Shown here piece by piece: positions 8,898 to 17,953 of a stretch of 64,000 nucleotides of DNA. Made by a program: the position numbers and the translations under genes. The stretch comes from Micromonospora sp. WMMD1102. Its GTDB lineage: Bacteria > Actinomycetota > Actinomycetes > Mycobacteriales > Micromonosporaceae. Position 1 is the stretch's first letter. Every line of letters begins with the position of its first letter. The notes under the pieces are model-generated. The model was given only the letters and a program-made list of their open reading frames with translations, ran no database searches and was not told where the DNA came from. The stretch covers positions 930,001 to 994,000 of the forward strand of contig NZ_JARUBN010000001.1 in NCBI RefSeq assembly GCF_029626265.1. Reading direction: 5' to 3'.

Positions 8898-9836
8898 TCA
8901 GGCCGGCACCCGCTCGGGTGACACCGTCGCCAGCCGGCGCGAGTTCTCCACCGCCATCGTCCGGACGTCCCGCTCGGAGAAGCCGGCCTCCAGCAGCCGG
9001 TCGGCGAAGAGCGCGAGCCCGTCCTCGACCGGCGGGTTGAACGGCTGCCCGAGGTCGCTGGAGAGGACCGAGTGCGCGACCCCGACGGCCCGGATGTTCG
9101 CGAACAGCTCCGGCCAGCCGACCTTCCCGGTGTACGGCGTGGTGAAGCAGCGTTCCAGCAGCGCGCCCGCCTCGGCGAGTTCGCGCTGCTGGGCGGCGGG
9201 CAGCCGTTGCGAGGTGAACTCGGGGTGGGTGACGACGATCCGGCGTACCCCCTGCTCGGCGGCGGCCCGGACCACGGCCAGGATCTCCGGGCCGGAGAGG
9301 TGTCCGGTGGCGAGCACCAGGTCGTGTCGGGCGATCACCCGGAGCACCTGGCGGACCCGGTCCAGCACCTGTCCGTCCGGGTCGACCACCTCCACCACGT
9401 CCGGCACGATGCCCTGGGCGTGCAGGTCGGCCTGTAGCGCCCCCCACATCGCCGGCTTGGCTCCGGGCAGGTCGGTGGCGCTGCTGCGGCGCTGGTTGCC
9501 GGAGTCGACGGTCGGCATCCAGACCACCCGGGCGCCCTGCCGGCCGGCGATCTCGACCGCCGCCGGGTTCATCCCGCCCACCGAGCCGTTCAGGGTGACC
9601 GCGCCGAGCACGTCGACCCCGGGGTGGACCTTGCGGACCACCGCCGCCCGTTCGGCGGTCGGCACGTAGTGCGACTTGAGCACGAAGCCGGCGAGCCCGA
9701 CGTCGGCGAACCGGGCGGCCAGGTCGAGGTCGTCGACGCGCCGCCGCATCACGTCGGGGGCGACGTGCACGTGGGTGTCGTACGCCCCGGTGACCAGGGC
9801 ACGGGCGCGGGCGGACGGGACGGGGTGCTCGGACAA
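8898..9836 (-). CDS. Amidohydrolase-like protein, DUF6282 family
   Basis: 312 residues. Metal-dependent TIM-barrel hydrolase features appear in order: YDTHVHVAPDV near residue 19 (the HxH metal pair), ATGHLS near 197, VTHPEF near 225 and LSSDLGQPFNP near 280 (the final metal-binding Asp). The substrate is unknown. The start is a TTG at 9836, supported by an AGGGAG ribosome site; no ATG or GTG lies before the HxH motif in a suitable position. It is followed at once by a GntR regulator transcribed the same way and lies beside an ABC uptake system, so it may act on the transported compound. Confidence 0.75.
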   Translation of the reverse strand: MSEHPVPSARARALVTGAYDTHVHVAPDVMRRRVDDLDLAARFADVGLAGFVLKSHYVPTAERAAVVRKVHPGVDVLGAVTLNGSVGGMNPAAVEIAGRQGARVVWMPTVDSGNQRRSSATDLPGAKPAMWGALQADLHAQGIVPDVVEVVDPDGQVLDRVRQVLRVIARHDLVLATGHLSGPEILAVVRAAAEQGVRRIVVTHPEFTSQRLPAAQQRELAEAGALLERCFTTPYTGKVGWPELFANIRAVGVAHSVLSSDLGQPFNPPVEDGLALFADRLLEAGFSERDVRTMAVENSRRLATVSPERVPA

Positions 9837-9877
9837 GGACGCTCCCTGAGGGGTGGGCGGGGCGGACCGGCGGCCGG

Positions 9878-10699
9878 TCAGCCCGGACGGGTGGGATCGG
9901 GCCGGCCGCTCCGGCGGCGGATCGCCGTCGCGGTTCTGGCCAGAGTGGACTCGACGTACCCGAGATGGTGCCGCATCGCCGCCTCGGCGGCGTCCGGGTC
10001 CCGGGCGGCGATCGCCTCGACGATCGCGGTGTGCTCCGCCAGGGACCGGGCCGGCCGGCCGGGCACCAGGATGGTGCGGTACTGGAACCGCACGAGCTGG
10101 GCCCGCAGCCCGGTGATCAGCCGGGACGCGGTCTCGTGTCGGGCCGCCGCGATGATCGCGGCGTGCAGCGCGGCGTTCCCCTCCGAGTAGCCGAGCAGGT
10201 CGTCGGCGTCGAGTTTCCGGGCCATCCGGGCGAGCTGCCGGCGGATTCCGGCGATCTCCCGGGCGGTGGCGTTGCGGGCCGCCTGCCGTGCGGTGAGCGC
10301 CTCCAGTACGGCCCGCACCTGGAGGATCTCCACCGCCTCCTCCTCGGTCACCAGCCGCACGTGTGCGCCCCGGTTCGGGGTGAGCACGACCAGCCCGTCC
10401 TGACCGAGCCGGACCAGTACGGTCCGGACCACCGCCCGGCTGACCTGTAGCCGGGTCGCCAGCTCGATCTCGATCAGCCGCTCGTTGGGCATCAGGTCGC
10501 CCCGGTAGATCTCCTGCCGGAGCTGGTCGTACGCCTCGTCGGCGGAGCGCGCGGGGACCCGCCGGCCGCCGGTCGTGGCCGCCACGGTGGAGGCCGATGC
10601 CGGGTCGTCGCCCGGCGGCCGGCCGCTCGGCGGTGCCTGCCGGACGACCCGGGTGCGGCCGCGGGCCGGGTTCGTCGGCCGGTCCGTGGATTCGGTCAT
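9878..10699 (-). CDS. GntR family transcriptional regulator (FCD/FadR type)
   Basis: 273 residues from ATG 10699. The first 60 residues are disordered and basic. A winged helix follows (DEAYDQLRQEIYRGDLMPNE..., with VSRAVVRTVLVRLGQDGLV as the recognition part), then an all-helical FCD ligand domain of about 150 residues with the metal-binding pattern of the family (ALHAAIIAA, RSLAEHTAIVEAIAARD, MRHHL). It probably controls the hydrolase gene after it and the divergent ABC transporter genes, responding to a small acid; the ligand is unknown. Confidence 0.85.
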   Translation of the reverse strand: MTESTDRPTNPARGRTRVVRQAPPSGRPPGDDPASASTVAATTGGRRVPARSADEAYDQLRQEIYRGDLMPNERLIEIELATRLQVSRAVVRTVLVRLGQDGLVVLTPNRGAHVRLVTEEEAVEILQVRAVLEALTARQAARNATAREIAGIRRQLARMARKLDADDLLGYSEGNAALHAAIIAAARHETASRLITGLRAQLVRFQYRTILVPGRPARSLAEHTAIVEAIAARDPDAAEAAMRHHLGYVESTLARTATAIRRRSGRPDPTRPG

Positions 10700-11281
10700 G
10701 ATGTGGTCACCGCAGCCCGCCGGGCCGGACGGATCCGGGCCGAAATCTGTCCGATGTCCACCGTCGGTCAACATCCGGGCGATTTCGTTGACGGTCGCGA
10801 CGGAATCGATCGGGCCGGGAAGACTGGTGCGTCGGGTCCGCGAGGTCCACCCTGTCGACGGGGATATGCACGCGTGGGACCTTAGCCGGAGCGCGCCTCC
10901 CGACCGGGCGGTACGCCGGCCCGGCGCGGCCGGTGCCGGTCGGGTCGTCCGGGCCCGGCACCCCGTCACCTCCCAGCTCGGTACGGCTGACCGCAACATT
11001 GTCTCCAGATTATCAACAATATTGCAGACAGGCGTACGGCTGTGGATGTCGGATGTCAACCGTCCTGAGCTGCTGATATCCGGCGAACGGAAACGACTGC
11101 GCGGCTTCTTGCCAGAATCTTGACCGGATCTTGTCGATGACATTTCGGACATCACTCATTTACGATTCTCGACCGAACGAGGGCCGGCGGACCGGACACG
11201 TGCCGAGGGGTCGCGGCGCGCTGTCCGCGTGGGAGGCGTCGGTCGCCCGCCCTCGGGCCCATCCACAAGCGGGAGGCACAC
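10700..11281. other. Regulatory intergenic region between GntR and ABC genes
   Basis: 582 bp without a convincing gene. It contains the most AT-rich patch of this part of the window (about 10995-11035) and must carry promoters for the divergent GntR regulator and the substrate-binding protein. A GTG-rich reading frame over 10575-11123 is antisense to the regulator and rejected. Confidence 0.5.
11000..11030. promoter_or_regulatory. Candidate GntR operator
   Basis: TGTCT at 11000-11004 and AGACA at 11026-11030 form an inverted repeat around an AT-rich core that itself contains ATTATCAACAATATTG, a near-palindrome. In a GC-rich genome such a patch between a GntR regulator and its likely targets is a good operator candidate. 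No direct evidence of binding. Confidence 0.35.
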
Positions 11282-12301
11282 ATGACCAGACGTTCACGCC
11301 TGCTGGCCGCGGCATTACTGTCGGCGGCACTGGCGGTCACCAGCGGGTGCGGCGGCGACTCCGGGTCGGAGGCCGAGGCGTCCAAGAAGAACCCCGACAA
11401 GGTCGGATACATCACCGCCTTCGGCGCGGTCGGCCGGGACGCCTTCGCCTGGGTGGCCAAGGAGAAGGGCTACTTCGCCGAGGCCGGCATCGAGGTGGAC
11501 ATCCAGAAGGGCGCGGGCAACGTCCCGAACCTGACGGCGCTGAAGTCCAACAAGGTGCAGTTCGCCGCCCTGGACTTCACCGGTGCGGTGATCCAGGCCG
11601 GCAAGGGCGAGTTCACCGACTGGCGGGCGGTCGCCGCCGTACACCAGCAGACGCTGGTCGCGGTGATGACCACCAAGGACACCAACATCAGCACCCCGAA
11701 GGACCTCGAGGGCAAGACCATGGCGACCGGCAAGGGCTCGGTCACCGAACTGCTCTTCCCGGCGTACGCCCGGCTGGCCGGCATCGACGCGGGCAAGGTG
11801 AAGATCCAGCCGGCGCAGGCGACCGCGCTGAACGGGTTGATGGCGTCCCGGCAGGTCGACGCGCTCGGCACCTTCCTGCTCAGCCGCACGGCCCTGGGAG
11901 CCGCGTCGAAGAAGGAGGTGGTGGTACTGCCGTACAGCGACTACCTGCGGGACCTGTTCGGCAACGCGGTCATCACCACTCCGGGCCTGATCGAGAAGAA
12001 CCCGGACCTGGTCCGCCGGTTCACCGGTGCCCTGCTGAAGGGCCTGCAGTACTCGATCGAGCACCCCGAGGAGGCGGCGCAGATCCTCAACAGGGCGGAG
12101 CCGAGCTACGCGGTGCCGTCCGGGGTCGGCGAGATCAAGGCGATGACGCCGTACGTGGCACCGGTCGGCGGTGCGCCGGTCGGCTTCATGGACGAGCAGC
12201 GGGTGATGCGGACCATCGCCGTGATGCAGGGCGCCGGCCTGATCCCCGGCGGACTGACCCCGGAGAAGGTCGTCGACTTCGGGTTCGTGCCGAAGTCCTG
12301 A
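11282..12301 (+). CDS. ABC transporter substrate-binding lipoprotein (SsuA/NMT1 type)
   Basis: 339 residues with a lipoprotein signal ending VTSGC (Cys23). The mature protein has the two-lobe NMT1/THI5-like fold: GAVGRDAFAWVAKEKGYFAEAGIEVDI near residue 48, then NVPNLTALKSNKVQFAALDF. The family captures nitrate, aliphatic sulfonates, taurine or pyrimidine precursors; the ligand here cannot be told. The ATG is preceded by GGGAGG about six bases upstream. It is followed after 126 bp, including a strong hairpin, by the permease gene. Confidence 0.85.
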   Translation: MTRRSRLLAAALLSAALAVTSGCGGDSGSEAEASKKNPDKVGYITAFGAVGRDAFAWVAKEKGYFAEAGIEVDIQKGAGNVPNLTALKSNKVQFAALDFTGAVIQAGKGEFTDWRAVAAVHQQTLVAVMTTKDTNISTPKDLEGKTMATGKGSVTELLFPAYARLAGIDAGKVKIQPAQATALNGLMASRQVDALGTFLLSRTALGAASKKEVVVLPYSDYLRDLFGNAVITTPGLIEKNPDLVRRFTGALLKGLQYSIEHPEEAAQILNRAEPSYAVPSGVGEIKAMTPYVAPVGGAPVGFMDEQRVMRTIAVMQGAGLIPGGLTPEKVVDFGFVPKS

Positions 12302-12316
12302 CCGGCCGGGACCCTC

Positions 12317-12345
12317 GGGACGGCGGTCGCCTCGACCGCCGTCCC
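12317..12345 (+). terminator. Hairpin between substrate-binding protein and permease genes
   Basis: Perfect 12-bp arms (12317-12328 and 12334-12345) around a 5-base loop. It probably stabilises the upstream message or terminates part of the transcripts, letting the binding protein be made in excess over the permease. Confidence 0.6.
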
Positions 12346-12427
12346 GGTCCGGGGCCGGCTGACTGTTTCTCCGCCGTCGTCGCCTCCCGCCCCGTGCCGT
12401 CGCCGCCACACCCCCCAGGAGGCCGTG

Positions 12428-13216
12428 ATGACCGGTACGTCGACGAACAGCCGCCCGCACCGACTCTGGTCCGATGCCGGACTGCCCCTGCTGGGCGCCG
12501 TGCTCGCGGTCGGCATCTGGTGGCTGACCGCCGAACTCTTCGACATCTCGTCGTTCTTCCTGCCGGCACCGCCGGACGTGGTCGACGCCTTCCTCCGGCT
12601 GCCCGGCTACCTGCTCGCGGAGAGCTGGGTGACCCTGCTGGAGACGGTCGTCGGGTTCGGCATCGCCGCCAGCACCGGGCTGCTGGTCGCGCTGCTGCTG
12701 GCGGTCTCCCGGACGGTCGAGCGGATGACCATGCCGCTGATGGCGGCGGTCAACGCCGTACCCAAGGTGGCGCTCGCGCCGCTGCTGCTGGTCTGGATGG
12801 GATTCGGCCCGGAGCCCAAGATCGTCATGGTGATCCTGGTCTGCTTCTTCCCGATCGTGGTCTCCACGATGGCCGGGCTCACCTCGACCCCCAGCGACCT
12901 GCGCGAGCTGGTGCACTCGCTCTCCGCCTCGTGGTGGCAGACCTTCCTGAAGGTACGACTCGCCTGGGCGCTGCCGCAGATCTTCGTCGGATTGAAGGTG
13001 GCGATCTCGCTGGCGATCATCGGCGCGATCATCGGGGAGGTGGTCAACCCCGACCGGGGACTCGGGGCGGTCATCGTCAGCTCCGGCAACTCCGCCGACA
13101 CCCCGCTGGCGTTCGCCGCGCTGACCCTGCTGGCGCTGATGGGCGCGGCACTGTTCTATCTGGTGGTGGCGGTCGAGCGGCTGCTCGTACCCTGGGCGAG
13201 AGCGATCACCGCCTAG
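12428..13216 (+). CDS. ABC transporter permease (SsuC/TauC type)
   Basis: 262 residues, six membrane segments of the binding-protein-dependent inner-membrane fold. The ATPase-contact loop (EAA-like) is seen near residue 150-190, with LRELVHSLSASWWQTFLKVRLAWALPQIFVGLKVA. The ATG at 12428 has AGGAGG five bases upstream; an overlapping GTG three bases earlier is too close to that site. It pairs with the upstream binding protein. No ATP-binding subunit follows: the next gene is a cold-shock protein, so the ATPase must come from elsewhere. Confidence 0.85.
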   Translation: MTGTSTNSRPHRLWSDAGLPLLGAVLAVGIWWLTAELFDISSFFLPAPPDVVDAFLRLPGYLLAESWVTLLETVVGFGIAASTGLLVALLLAVSRTVERMTMPLMAAVNAVPKVALAPLLLVWMGFGPEPKIVMVILVCFFPIVVSTMAGLTSTPSDLRELVHSLSASWWQTFLKVRLAWALPQIFVGLKVAISLAIIGAIIGEVVNPDRGLGAVIVSSGNSADTPLAFAALTLLALMGAALFYLVVAVERLLVPWARAITA

Positions 13217-13370
13217 CTGTTCTACCCGCGGCCGGGACGGGGCTGCCCGCCGGCCGGTCCGCTCACTAGGGTGTGGCCAGGGCCGCTCCCCGCGCTCCTG
13301 CGGGCGGTGCCGGCGGGGTGTGGCCCGGTGTGCCGGTGTTCGTCAGGGCGAGGTTGGCGGGGGTTTGGGC

Positions 13371-13768
13371 GTGGCGTCCGGGAAGTTGCTCAGGTTCGAC
13401 GAGGTACGCGGTTACGGGTTCATCGCCCCGGACAGCGGTGGCGAGGACGTCTTCGTGCACGCCAACGACTTCGGCGAGGAGAAACACCTGATCCAGCCGG
13501 GCATGCGCCTGGAATACGAGGTCGAGCACGGCGAGCGGGGGCTGAAGGCGGCCGCGATCCGGATCGTCGACCGGCCGGCGGTCAGGACGCACCCGGCCGC
13601 ACCGCCGGGGACGAGGAGCTGTGCGACGTACTCTCCGGGGCCGAGTTCAGTGCCGAGGTCACCGAACTGCTGATCGAGAAGGTGCCGTCGCTCACCGGCG
13701 CCCAGATCGCCGTCGTCCGGCAACAGATGACCGGGCTGGCCCGGTCGCACGGCTGGGTCGAGCCCTGA
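13371..13768 (+). pseudogene. Cold-shock domain protein with frameshift before its C-terminal domain
   Basis: From GTG 13371 the frame gives a clear cold-shock domain (SGKLLRFDEVRGYGFIAP, then EDVFVHANDF), carrying RNP1- and RNP2-like motifs for single-stranded nucleic acid binding. Actinobacterial relatives continue through a short linker into a helical C-terminal domain. Here that domain (DEELCDVLSGAEFSAEVTEL... ending ARSHGWVEP) lies in the next frame, from about 13610 to 13768. The first frame instead stops at 13673. A one-base slip in the linker, for example at GGGG 13607-13610, would restore one protein of about 132 residues. It could be a sequencing error, a true mutation or recoding. 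Confidence 0.7.
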
Positions 13769-13897
13769 GCCGCGAGCGCAGCGAGCGTCCCCTGCCGGGC
13801 GACCTGCGTCGACGCGGCGGCTGCCCGGTCCGGCCGGACTGGCCGAGGTCGGGCCCGCGCACGTCGCCGCCGGCCGCCCGGCCGCTAGGATCGCCCG

Positions 13898-14773
13898 ATG
13901 GCCACCTCCCGTCCCGGCGGCGACCTGCTGGCCGTCAGCGACCTGCACGTCGGATACGCCGAGAACCGCAAGCTGGTCGAGAGCTTCGTGCCGAACTCGG
14001 ACGAGGACTGGCTGCTGGTCGCCGGTGACGTCGCCGACCGGGTGGAGGACATCTACTGGGCGCTGCGGCTGCTCAAGGAGCGGTTCAGCACCGTGGTGTG
14101 GGTGCCCGGCAACCACGAGCTGTGGACACCCCGGCAGGACTCCGTCCGGTTGCGCGGAGTCGCCCGGTACGAGCTGCTCGTCGAGATGTGCCGGCGGCTC
14201 GGGGTGGTCACCCCGGAGGACCCGTACCCGGTGTGGACCGGTGCCGACGGGCCGGTGACGGTGGTGCCGCTCTTCCTGCTCTACGACTACACCTTCCGGC
14301 CCGACGGCGCGCGGAACAAGGAGGAGGGCCTGGCGCTGGCCGAGCAGGCCGGGGTCGTCTGCACCGACGAGTACTTCCTGCACCCCGACCCGTATTCCAG
14401 CCGGGAGGAGTGGTGCGCGGCCAGGCTGGCGCACACCGAGAGCCGGCTGGCCGACCTCGCCCCCGACACCCGGACGGTGCTGGTCAACCACTTCCCGCTG
14501 GTCCGCGAGGTCACCTCGATCCTGCGCTATCCGGTCTTCGCCCAGTGGTGCGGCACCGTGCACACCGCCGACTGGCACCTGCGCCACCGGGCGGCGGCGG
14601 TGGTCTACGGGCACCTGCACATCCCCCGGGTCAACTGGTTCGACGGGGTCCGCTTCGAGGAGGTGTCGCTCGGCTATCCGCGCGAGTGGCAGCCCCGGTC
14701 ACACCCGCCGCGCTGTCCCCGGCCGATCCTCCCGGTCGAGGCGACCGAGACACACCGCGACCTGGTCTGGTGA
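13898..14773 (+). CDS. Metallophosphoesterase
   Basis: 291 residues with the full calcineurin-like motif series in order: AVSDLHVG (residue 13), VAGDVADR (about 42), VPGNHELW (about 70), VNHFP (about 200) and VYGHLH (about 233). These bind two metals and catalyse phosphoester cleavage; the substrate is unknown. The first codon after a typical leader is ATG 13898. The C-terminal 40 residues are Pro/Arg-rich. It ends 61 bp before the convergent methyltransferase gene. Confidence 0.85.
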   Translation: MATSRPGGDLLAVSDLHVGYAENRKLVESFVPNSDEDWLLVAGDVADRVEDIYWALRLLKERFSTVVWVPGNHELWTPRQDSVRLRGVARYELLVEMCRRLGVVTPEDPYPVWTGADGPVTVVPLFLLYDYTFRPDGARNKEEGLALAEQAGVVCTDEYFLHPDPYSSREEWCAARLAHTESRLADLAPDTRTVLVNHFPLVREVTSILRYPVFAQWCGTVHTADWHLRHRAAAVVYGHLHIPRVNWFDGVRFEEVSLGYPREWQPRSHPPRCPRPILPVEATETHRDLVW

Positions 14774-14834
14774 CGTCGCCGCCGGCCGACCGCGTTCGCA
14801 CCGGCGGAGTCGAACGGCAGCGCGCTCGACCCGG

Positions 14835-15692
14835 TCAGCCAGCGCCGGCGGCGCGGCGCATCCAGAACGCCCCGGTGGGCAGGCCCCGCAGGTCGGGCGG
14901 CAGCACCTCCGGGTGGCACGACCAGAGCCACGAGGTGAAGAGCAGCACCTGCCAGGCCGCGTTGTCGGTGAGGAACGCCCGGAGCAGGTAGACCTCGGTC
15001 CAGTCCCGGCCCTCCCGGAGCCACCGCTCCGGATACTCGAACGGCCAGTGGATGTCGTGGATGTGCACGATCACCCCGGGACGCAGCGTGGGCAGTACGT
15101 GCAGCAGCAGCCAGACCACGTCGGAGCCGGCCTTGGCCACGTGCGTGGAGTCGATCAGCAGGATGTCCCCGGAGTCCAGCCGGGCGAAGCTGGACCGGTC
15201 GACGTCCTGCACCCGGCGCTGCACCAGGTCGACCCGGTCACCCGGGCGCAGCCGGGACCGCAGCCGCTCCGGATGCGGCTCGACGCAGGTGATCCGCAGC
15301 TCCGGCAGGTAGCGGTCGGCGACGTCGAGGGCGACCGCCGTGGAGTAGCCGGAGCCGACCTCGATCAGCCGGGCCGGCCGGTGATGCCGGAGCATCGCGT
15401 GCAGCACGGCGGCGTCGGCGCGGCCGTACATGCCGTTGTGGTCGTGCCAGCGGTCGCTGGGCAGGTCGCCCATCAGCGGACCGAGCCGGGTGGCGAGCCG
15501 GAGCTGTTCCGCCTCCCGCAGGTCCACACCGACCGGAGACAGCTCGCGCCAGCCGACCGCGGTGCTCCGGTCCGTCGGCGAGGTGGCCGGCGAGTAGAAG
15601 TGGCCCGGTTTCACGTACGGCGGCGTGCTGAGGGCGGCGCTGATCCCCCGGGCACGCCGGACGACCTGCGTCTGGAACTCTCCGACAGCCAT
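14835..15692 (-). CDS. Class I SAM-dependent methyltransferase-like protein
   Basis: 285 residues from ATG 15692. The Rossmann motif LIEVGSGYSTAVALDVADRY near residue 110 binds S-adenosylmethionine, followed by CVEPHPERLRSRL (acidic end of strand 2) and GDILLIDSTHVAKAGSDVVWLL (motif of the class-24 methyltransferases, with the metal-binding region HIHDIHWPFEYP). The substrate is unknown. It diverges from the sensor kinase gene with about 160 bp between them. Confidence 0.75.
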   Translation of the reverse strand: MAVGEFQTQVVRRARGISAALSTPPYVKPGHFYSPATSPTDRSTAVGWRELSPVGVDLREAEQLRLATRLGPLMGDLPSDRWHDHNGMYGRADAAVLHAMLRHHRPARLIEVGSGYSTAVALDVADRYLPELRITCVEPHPERLRSRLRPGDRVDLVQRRVQDVDRSSFARLDSGDILLIDSTHVAKAGSDVVWLLLHVLPTLRPGVIVHIHDIHWPFEYPERWLREGRDWTEVYLLRAFLTDNAAWQVLLFTSWLWSCHPEVLPPDLRGLPTGAFWMRRAAGAG

Positions 15693-15854
15693 GCGGGGAA
15701 TTCTGTCCTTTATCGCGATACTTTCGCTAGTAGCCCGCAAAATCGGATCTTCCGCGCCTATCGGGCCCGAGGAGTGGCCGAGGCGTGCCCGAGAAGTGGC
15801 CGAGGGCGTGGACCGGGGCGGAGCCGACCCGGCTGCCCGGGAGAGAATGGCCGG

Positions 15855-17219
15855 GTGACACTCCGGGCCGCCCTGGCACCGCTGACCAGTGGCGCCACCT
15901 ACCGCCGAGGAGTCTTCCTGCTGCTCGGCGGAGTCCTGCTGCTGCCGTACCTGCTGCTGGGCACGGTTTTCGCCGAGATGCTGCGCAGCGCCGAGGTGCC
16001 CCGTCCGGCGGTACTGCTGCTGCTCGCGGTCGCCGCGACGATCGCCGCCGTACCGCTGTTCCTGCGCGGCACCCGGGCGCTGGAGATCGCCGCCGCGCGT
16101 ACCCTGCTCGACGCCGAGCTGGCCGAGCCGGTCGCCGACGGGCGGATCGACCGGGAGACCCGGCTGCGCAGCGCCCTCTGGATCGGCGTCCACCTGGTCT
16201 CCGGCGGCCTGGTCGGGTTCGCGCTGATCGCCACGCTGCCGATGGCGCTGGTCTTCCTCTTCGTCCAGCTCGGCATCGGCGCCGAGGCCCTCGACGGAGC
16301 GCGGATCGGCCCGCTCGCCGACTGGCACCGGGGCTGGCTCAGCCTGGTCGGACTGGGCGTGCTGGTGCTGCTCGGCTACGCGGTCGCCGGGCTCGGCGCG
16401 CTGGCCAGGCTGATGGCACCGGTACTGCTCGGCCCCTCCCAGACCGAGCGGATCGCCGCGCTCGAGCAGCAGGCCGCCCGGCTCGCCGAACGCAACCGGC
16501 TGGCCCGGGAACTGCACGACTCGGTCGGACACGCGCTCACCGTCGCCACCCTCCAGGCGGCGGCCGCCGGGGAACTGCTGGAGACCGACCGAGAGTTCGT
16601 CCGGCGGGCGCTGCGGGCGATCGAGGAGACCGGCCGGTCGGCGATGGCCGACCTGGACCACGTACTCGGGCTGCTCCGGCAGGACGAGACCGGACCGGCC
16701 GGCCCGGCGGACGAGGCCGACGGCGCCGCGCGGGCGTCCCGGGCGCCGCAGCGTACCCTGCATGAGCTGGACCGGCTGGTGGCCGACACCCGGGCGACCG
16801 GCCTCGCGGTCAGCGCCGAGCTGGCCGGCGACCTCGGGGCGGTGCCGGCGGCGGTGTCCCGGGAGGGCTACCGGATCGTCCAGGAAGGACTGACGAACGC
16901 CGCCCGGCACGCCGGCCGCCGCCCGGTGCGGCTGCGCGTCGCGGCCCGCGCCGACACCCTGGAGATCGAGCTGGTCAACCCGATCGGGCGGCCGGTCGAC
17001 GCGGCCGGCGAACCCTCCGCACCGGCACCGGACCGGTCCGGGCGGCGGGGGCGAGGGCTGGCCGGCATCCGGGAACGGGTCGTCCTGCTCGGCGGCCGGG
17101 TCAGCGCCGGACCCGAGGACGGTGCCTGGCGGGTGGCGGTCTGGCTGCCCACCACCGGCAGCAGCATGCCGGCTGACCAGCGGGAGGCGCCGGAGCGGCG
17201 CGGATTGGAGCGGACGTGA
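15855..17219 (+). CDS. Sensor histidine kinase (NarL-type system)
   Basis: 454 residues. Four hydrophobic segments (about 19-40, 51-70, 110-140 and 163-190) anchor it; there is little extracytoplasmic sequence, so it may sense the membrane itself. A HisKA_3 dimerisation helix follows with ARELHDSVGHALT (phospho-acceptor His221), then a HATPase domain with EGLTNAARHA and a final GRGLAGIRERV. It would phosphorylate the response regulator encoded next, with which it shares a 4-bp GTGA overlap. Confidence 0.9.
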   Translation: MTLRAALAPLTSGATYRRGVFLLLGGVLLLPYLLLGTVFAEMLRSAEVPRPAVLLLLAVAATIAAVPLFLRGTRALEIAAARTLLDAELAEPVADGRIDRETRLRSALWIGVHLVSGGLVGFALIATLPMALVFLFVQLGIGAEALDGARIGPLADWHRGWLSLVGLGVLVLLGYAVAGLGALARLMAPVLLGPSQTERIAALEQQAARLAERNRLARELHDSVGHALTVATLQAAAAGELLETDREFVRRALRAIEETGRSAMADLDHVLGLLRQDETGPAGPADEADGAARASRAPQRTLHELDRLVADTRATGLAVSAELAGDLGAVPAAVSREGYRIVQEGLTNAARHAGRRPVRLRVAARADTLEIELVNPIGRPVDAAGEPSAPAPDRSGRRGRGLAGIRERVVLLGGRVSAGPEDGAWRVAVWLPTTGSSMPADQREAPERRGLERT

Positions 17220-17875
17220 CCGTCACGGTGCTGGTCGTGGACGACGAGGAACTGATCCGGGTCGGCCTGCGGGCCATCGTCGACGCGCAGCCGGACCTGA
17301 CCGTCGTCGGCGAGGCCGCCGACGGGGCCGAGGTGCCGCCGCTGGTCGCCAAGCTCCGCCCCGACGTGGTGCTGATGGACGTCCGGATGCCGGCGATCGA
17401 CGGCATCCAGGCCACCCGGCACCTGCTCGCCACCTCGGCCGAACCACCCCGGATCCTGGTGGTCACCACGTTCGAGAACGACGAGTACGTCTACCAGGCG
17501 CTCCGGGCCGGCGCACACGGCTTCCTGCTCAAGCGGGCCCGCCCGACCGAAATCGTCGATGCGATCCGGATGGTCGCCAAGGGGGAGTCGCTGCTCTTCC
17601 CGGCGGCACTGCGCCGGCTCGTCGCGGCACACGCCCCCGGTCCGGCCGGCGACCGGCTCGACCGGGCCCGGCTCACCGAACGGGAGGCGGAGGTGCTGCG
17701 GCTGATGGCCACCGGCCTGTCCAACGCCGAGATCGCCGCCGAACTCGTGCTCGGTGTCGAGACCGTCAAGACGCACGTCGGCAACGTACTGGCCAAGCTC
17801 GGTGCCCGGGACCGCACCCAGGCGGTGATCGCCGCGTACGAGGCGGGTTTCGTGGTGCCGTCGCCGAGAGGCTGA
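17216..17875 (+). CDS. LuxR/NarL family response regulator
   Basis: 219 residues. The receiver domain has the acidic pair DDEE near residue 9, the phospho-acceptor Asp55 in VVLMDVRMP and the conserved Lys in FLLKRA near residue 105. A LuxR helix-turn-helix follows (LTEREAEVLRLMATGLSNAEIAAEL, then VKTHVGNVLAKL). Its start overlaps the kinase stop by 4 bp, so the two are co-translated. The regulated genes are not evident nearby. Confidence 0.92.
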   Translation: MTVTVLVVDDEELIRVGLRAIVDAQPDLTVVGEAADGAEVPPLVAKLRPDVVLMDVRMPAIDGIQATRHLLATSAEPPRILVVTTFENDEYVYQALRAGAHGFLLKRARPTEIVDAIRMVAKGESLLFPAALRRLVAAHAPGPAGDRLDRARLTEREAEVLRLMATGLSNAEIAAELVLGVETVKTHVGNVLAKLGARDRTQAVIAAYEAGFVVPSPRG

Positions 17876-17953
17876 GAACCCGGCGGGTTTTTCCCGGTGT
17901 CCCGGGCAACCCGTTCCGGTCCCGCCGCGCACCTAACCGGTGAGAGGAGCGGG

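Noticed and set aside
13271..13600. The upstream part of the frame that holds the cold-shock C-terminal domain, as a separate gene
   Set aside because: Its first 110 residues are a shifted translation of the cold-shock domain; only the last 50 residues look like protein.
15855..17875. Antibiotic biosynthesis regulation for this two-component system
   Set aside because: No secondary-metabolite genes are in the window to support it.
17877..17892. Rho-independent terminator AACCC-GGC-GGGTT followed by T residues
   Set aside because: Only five-base arms and a three-base loop; too weak to list.
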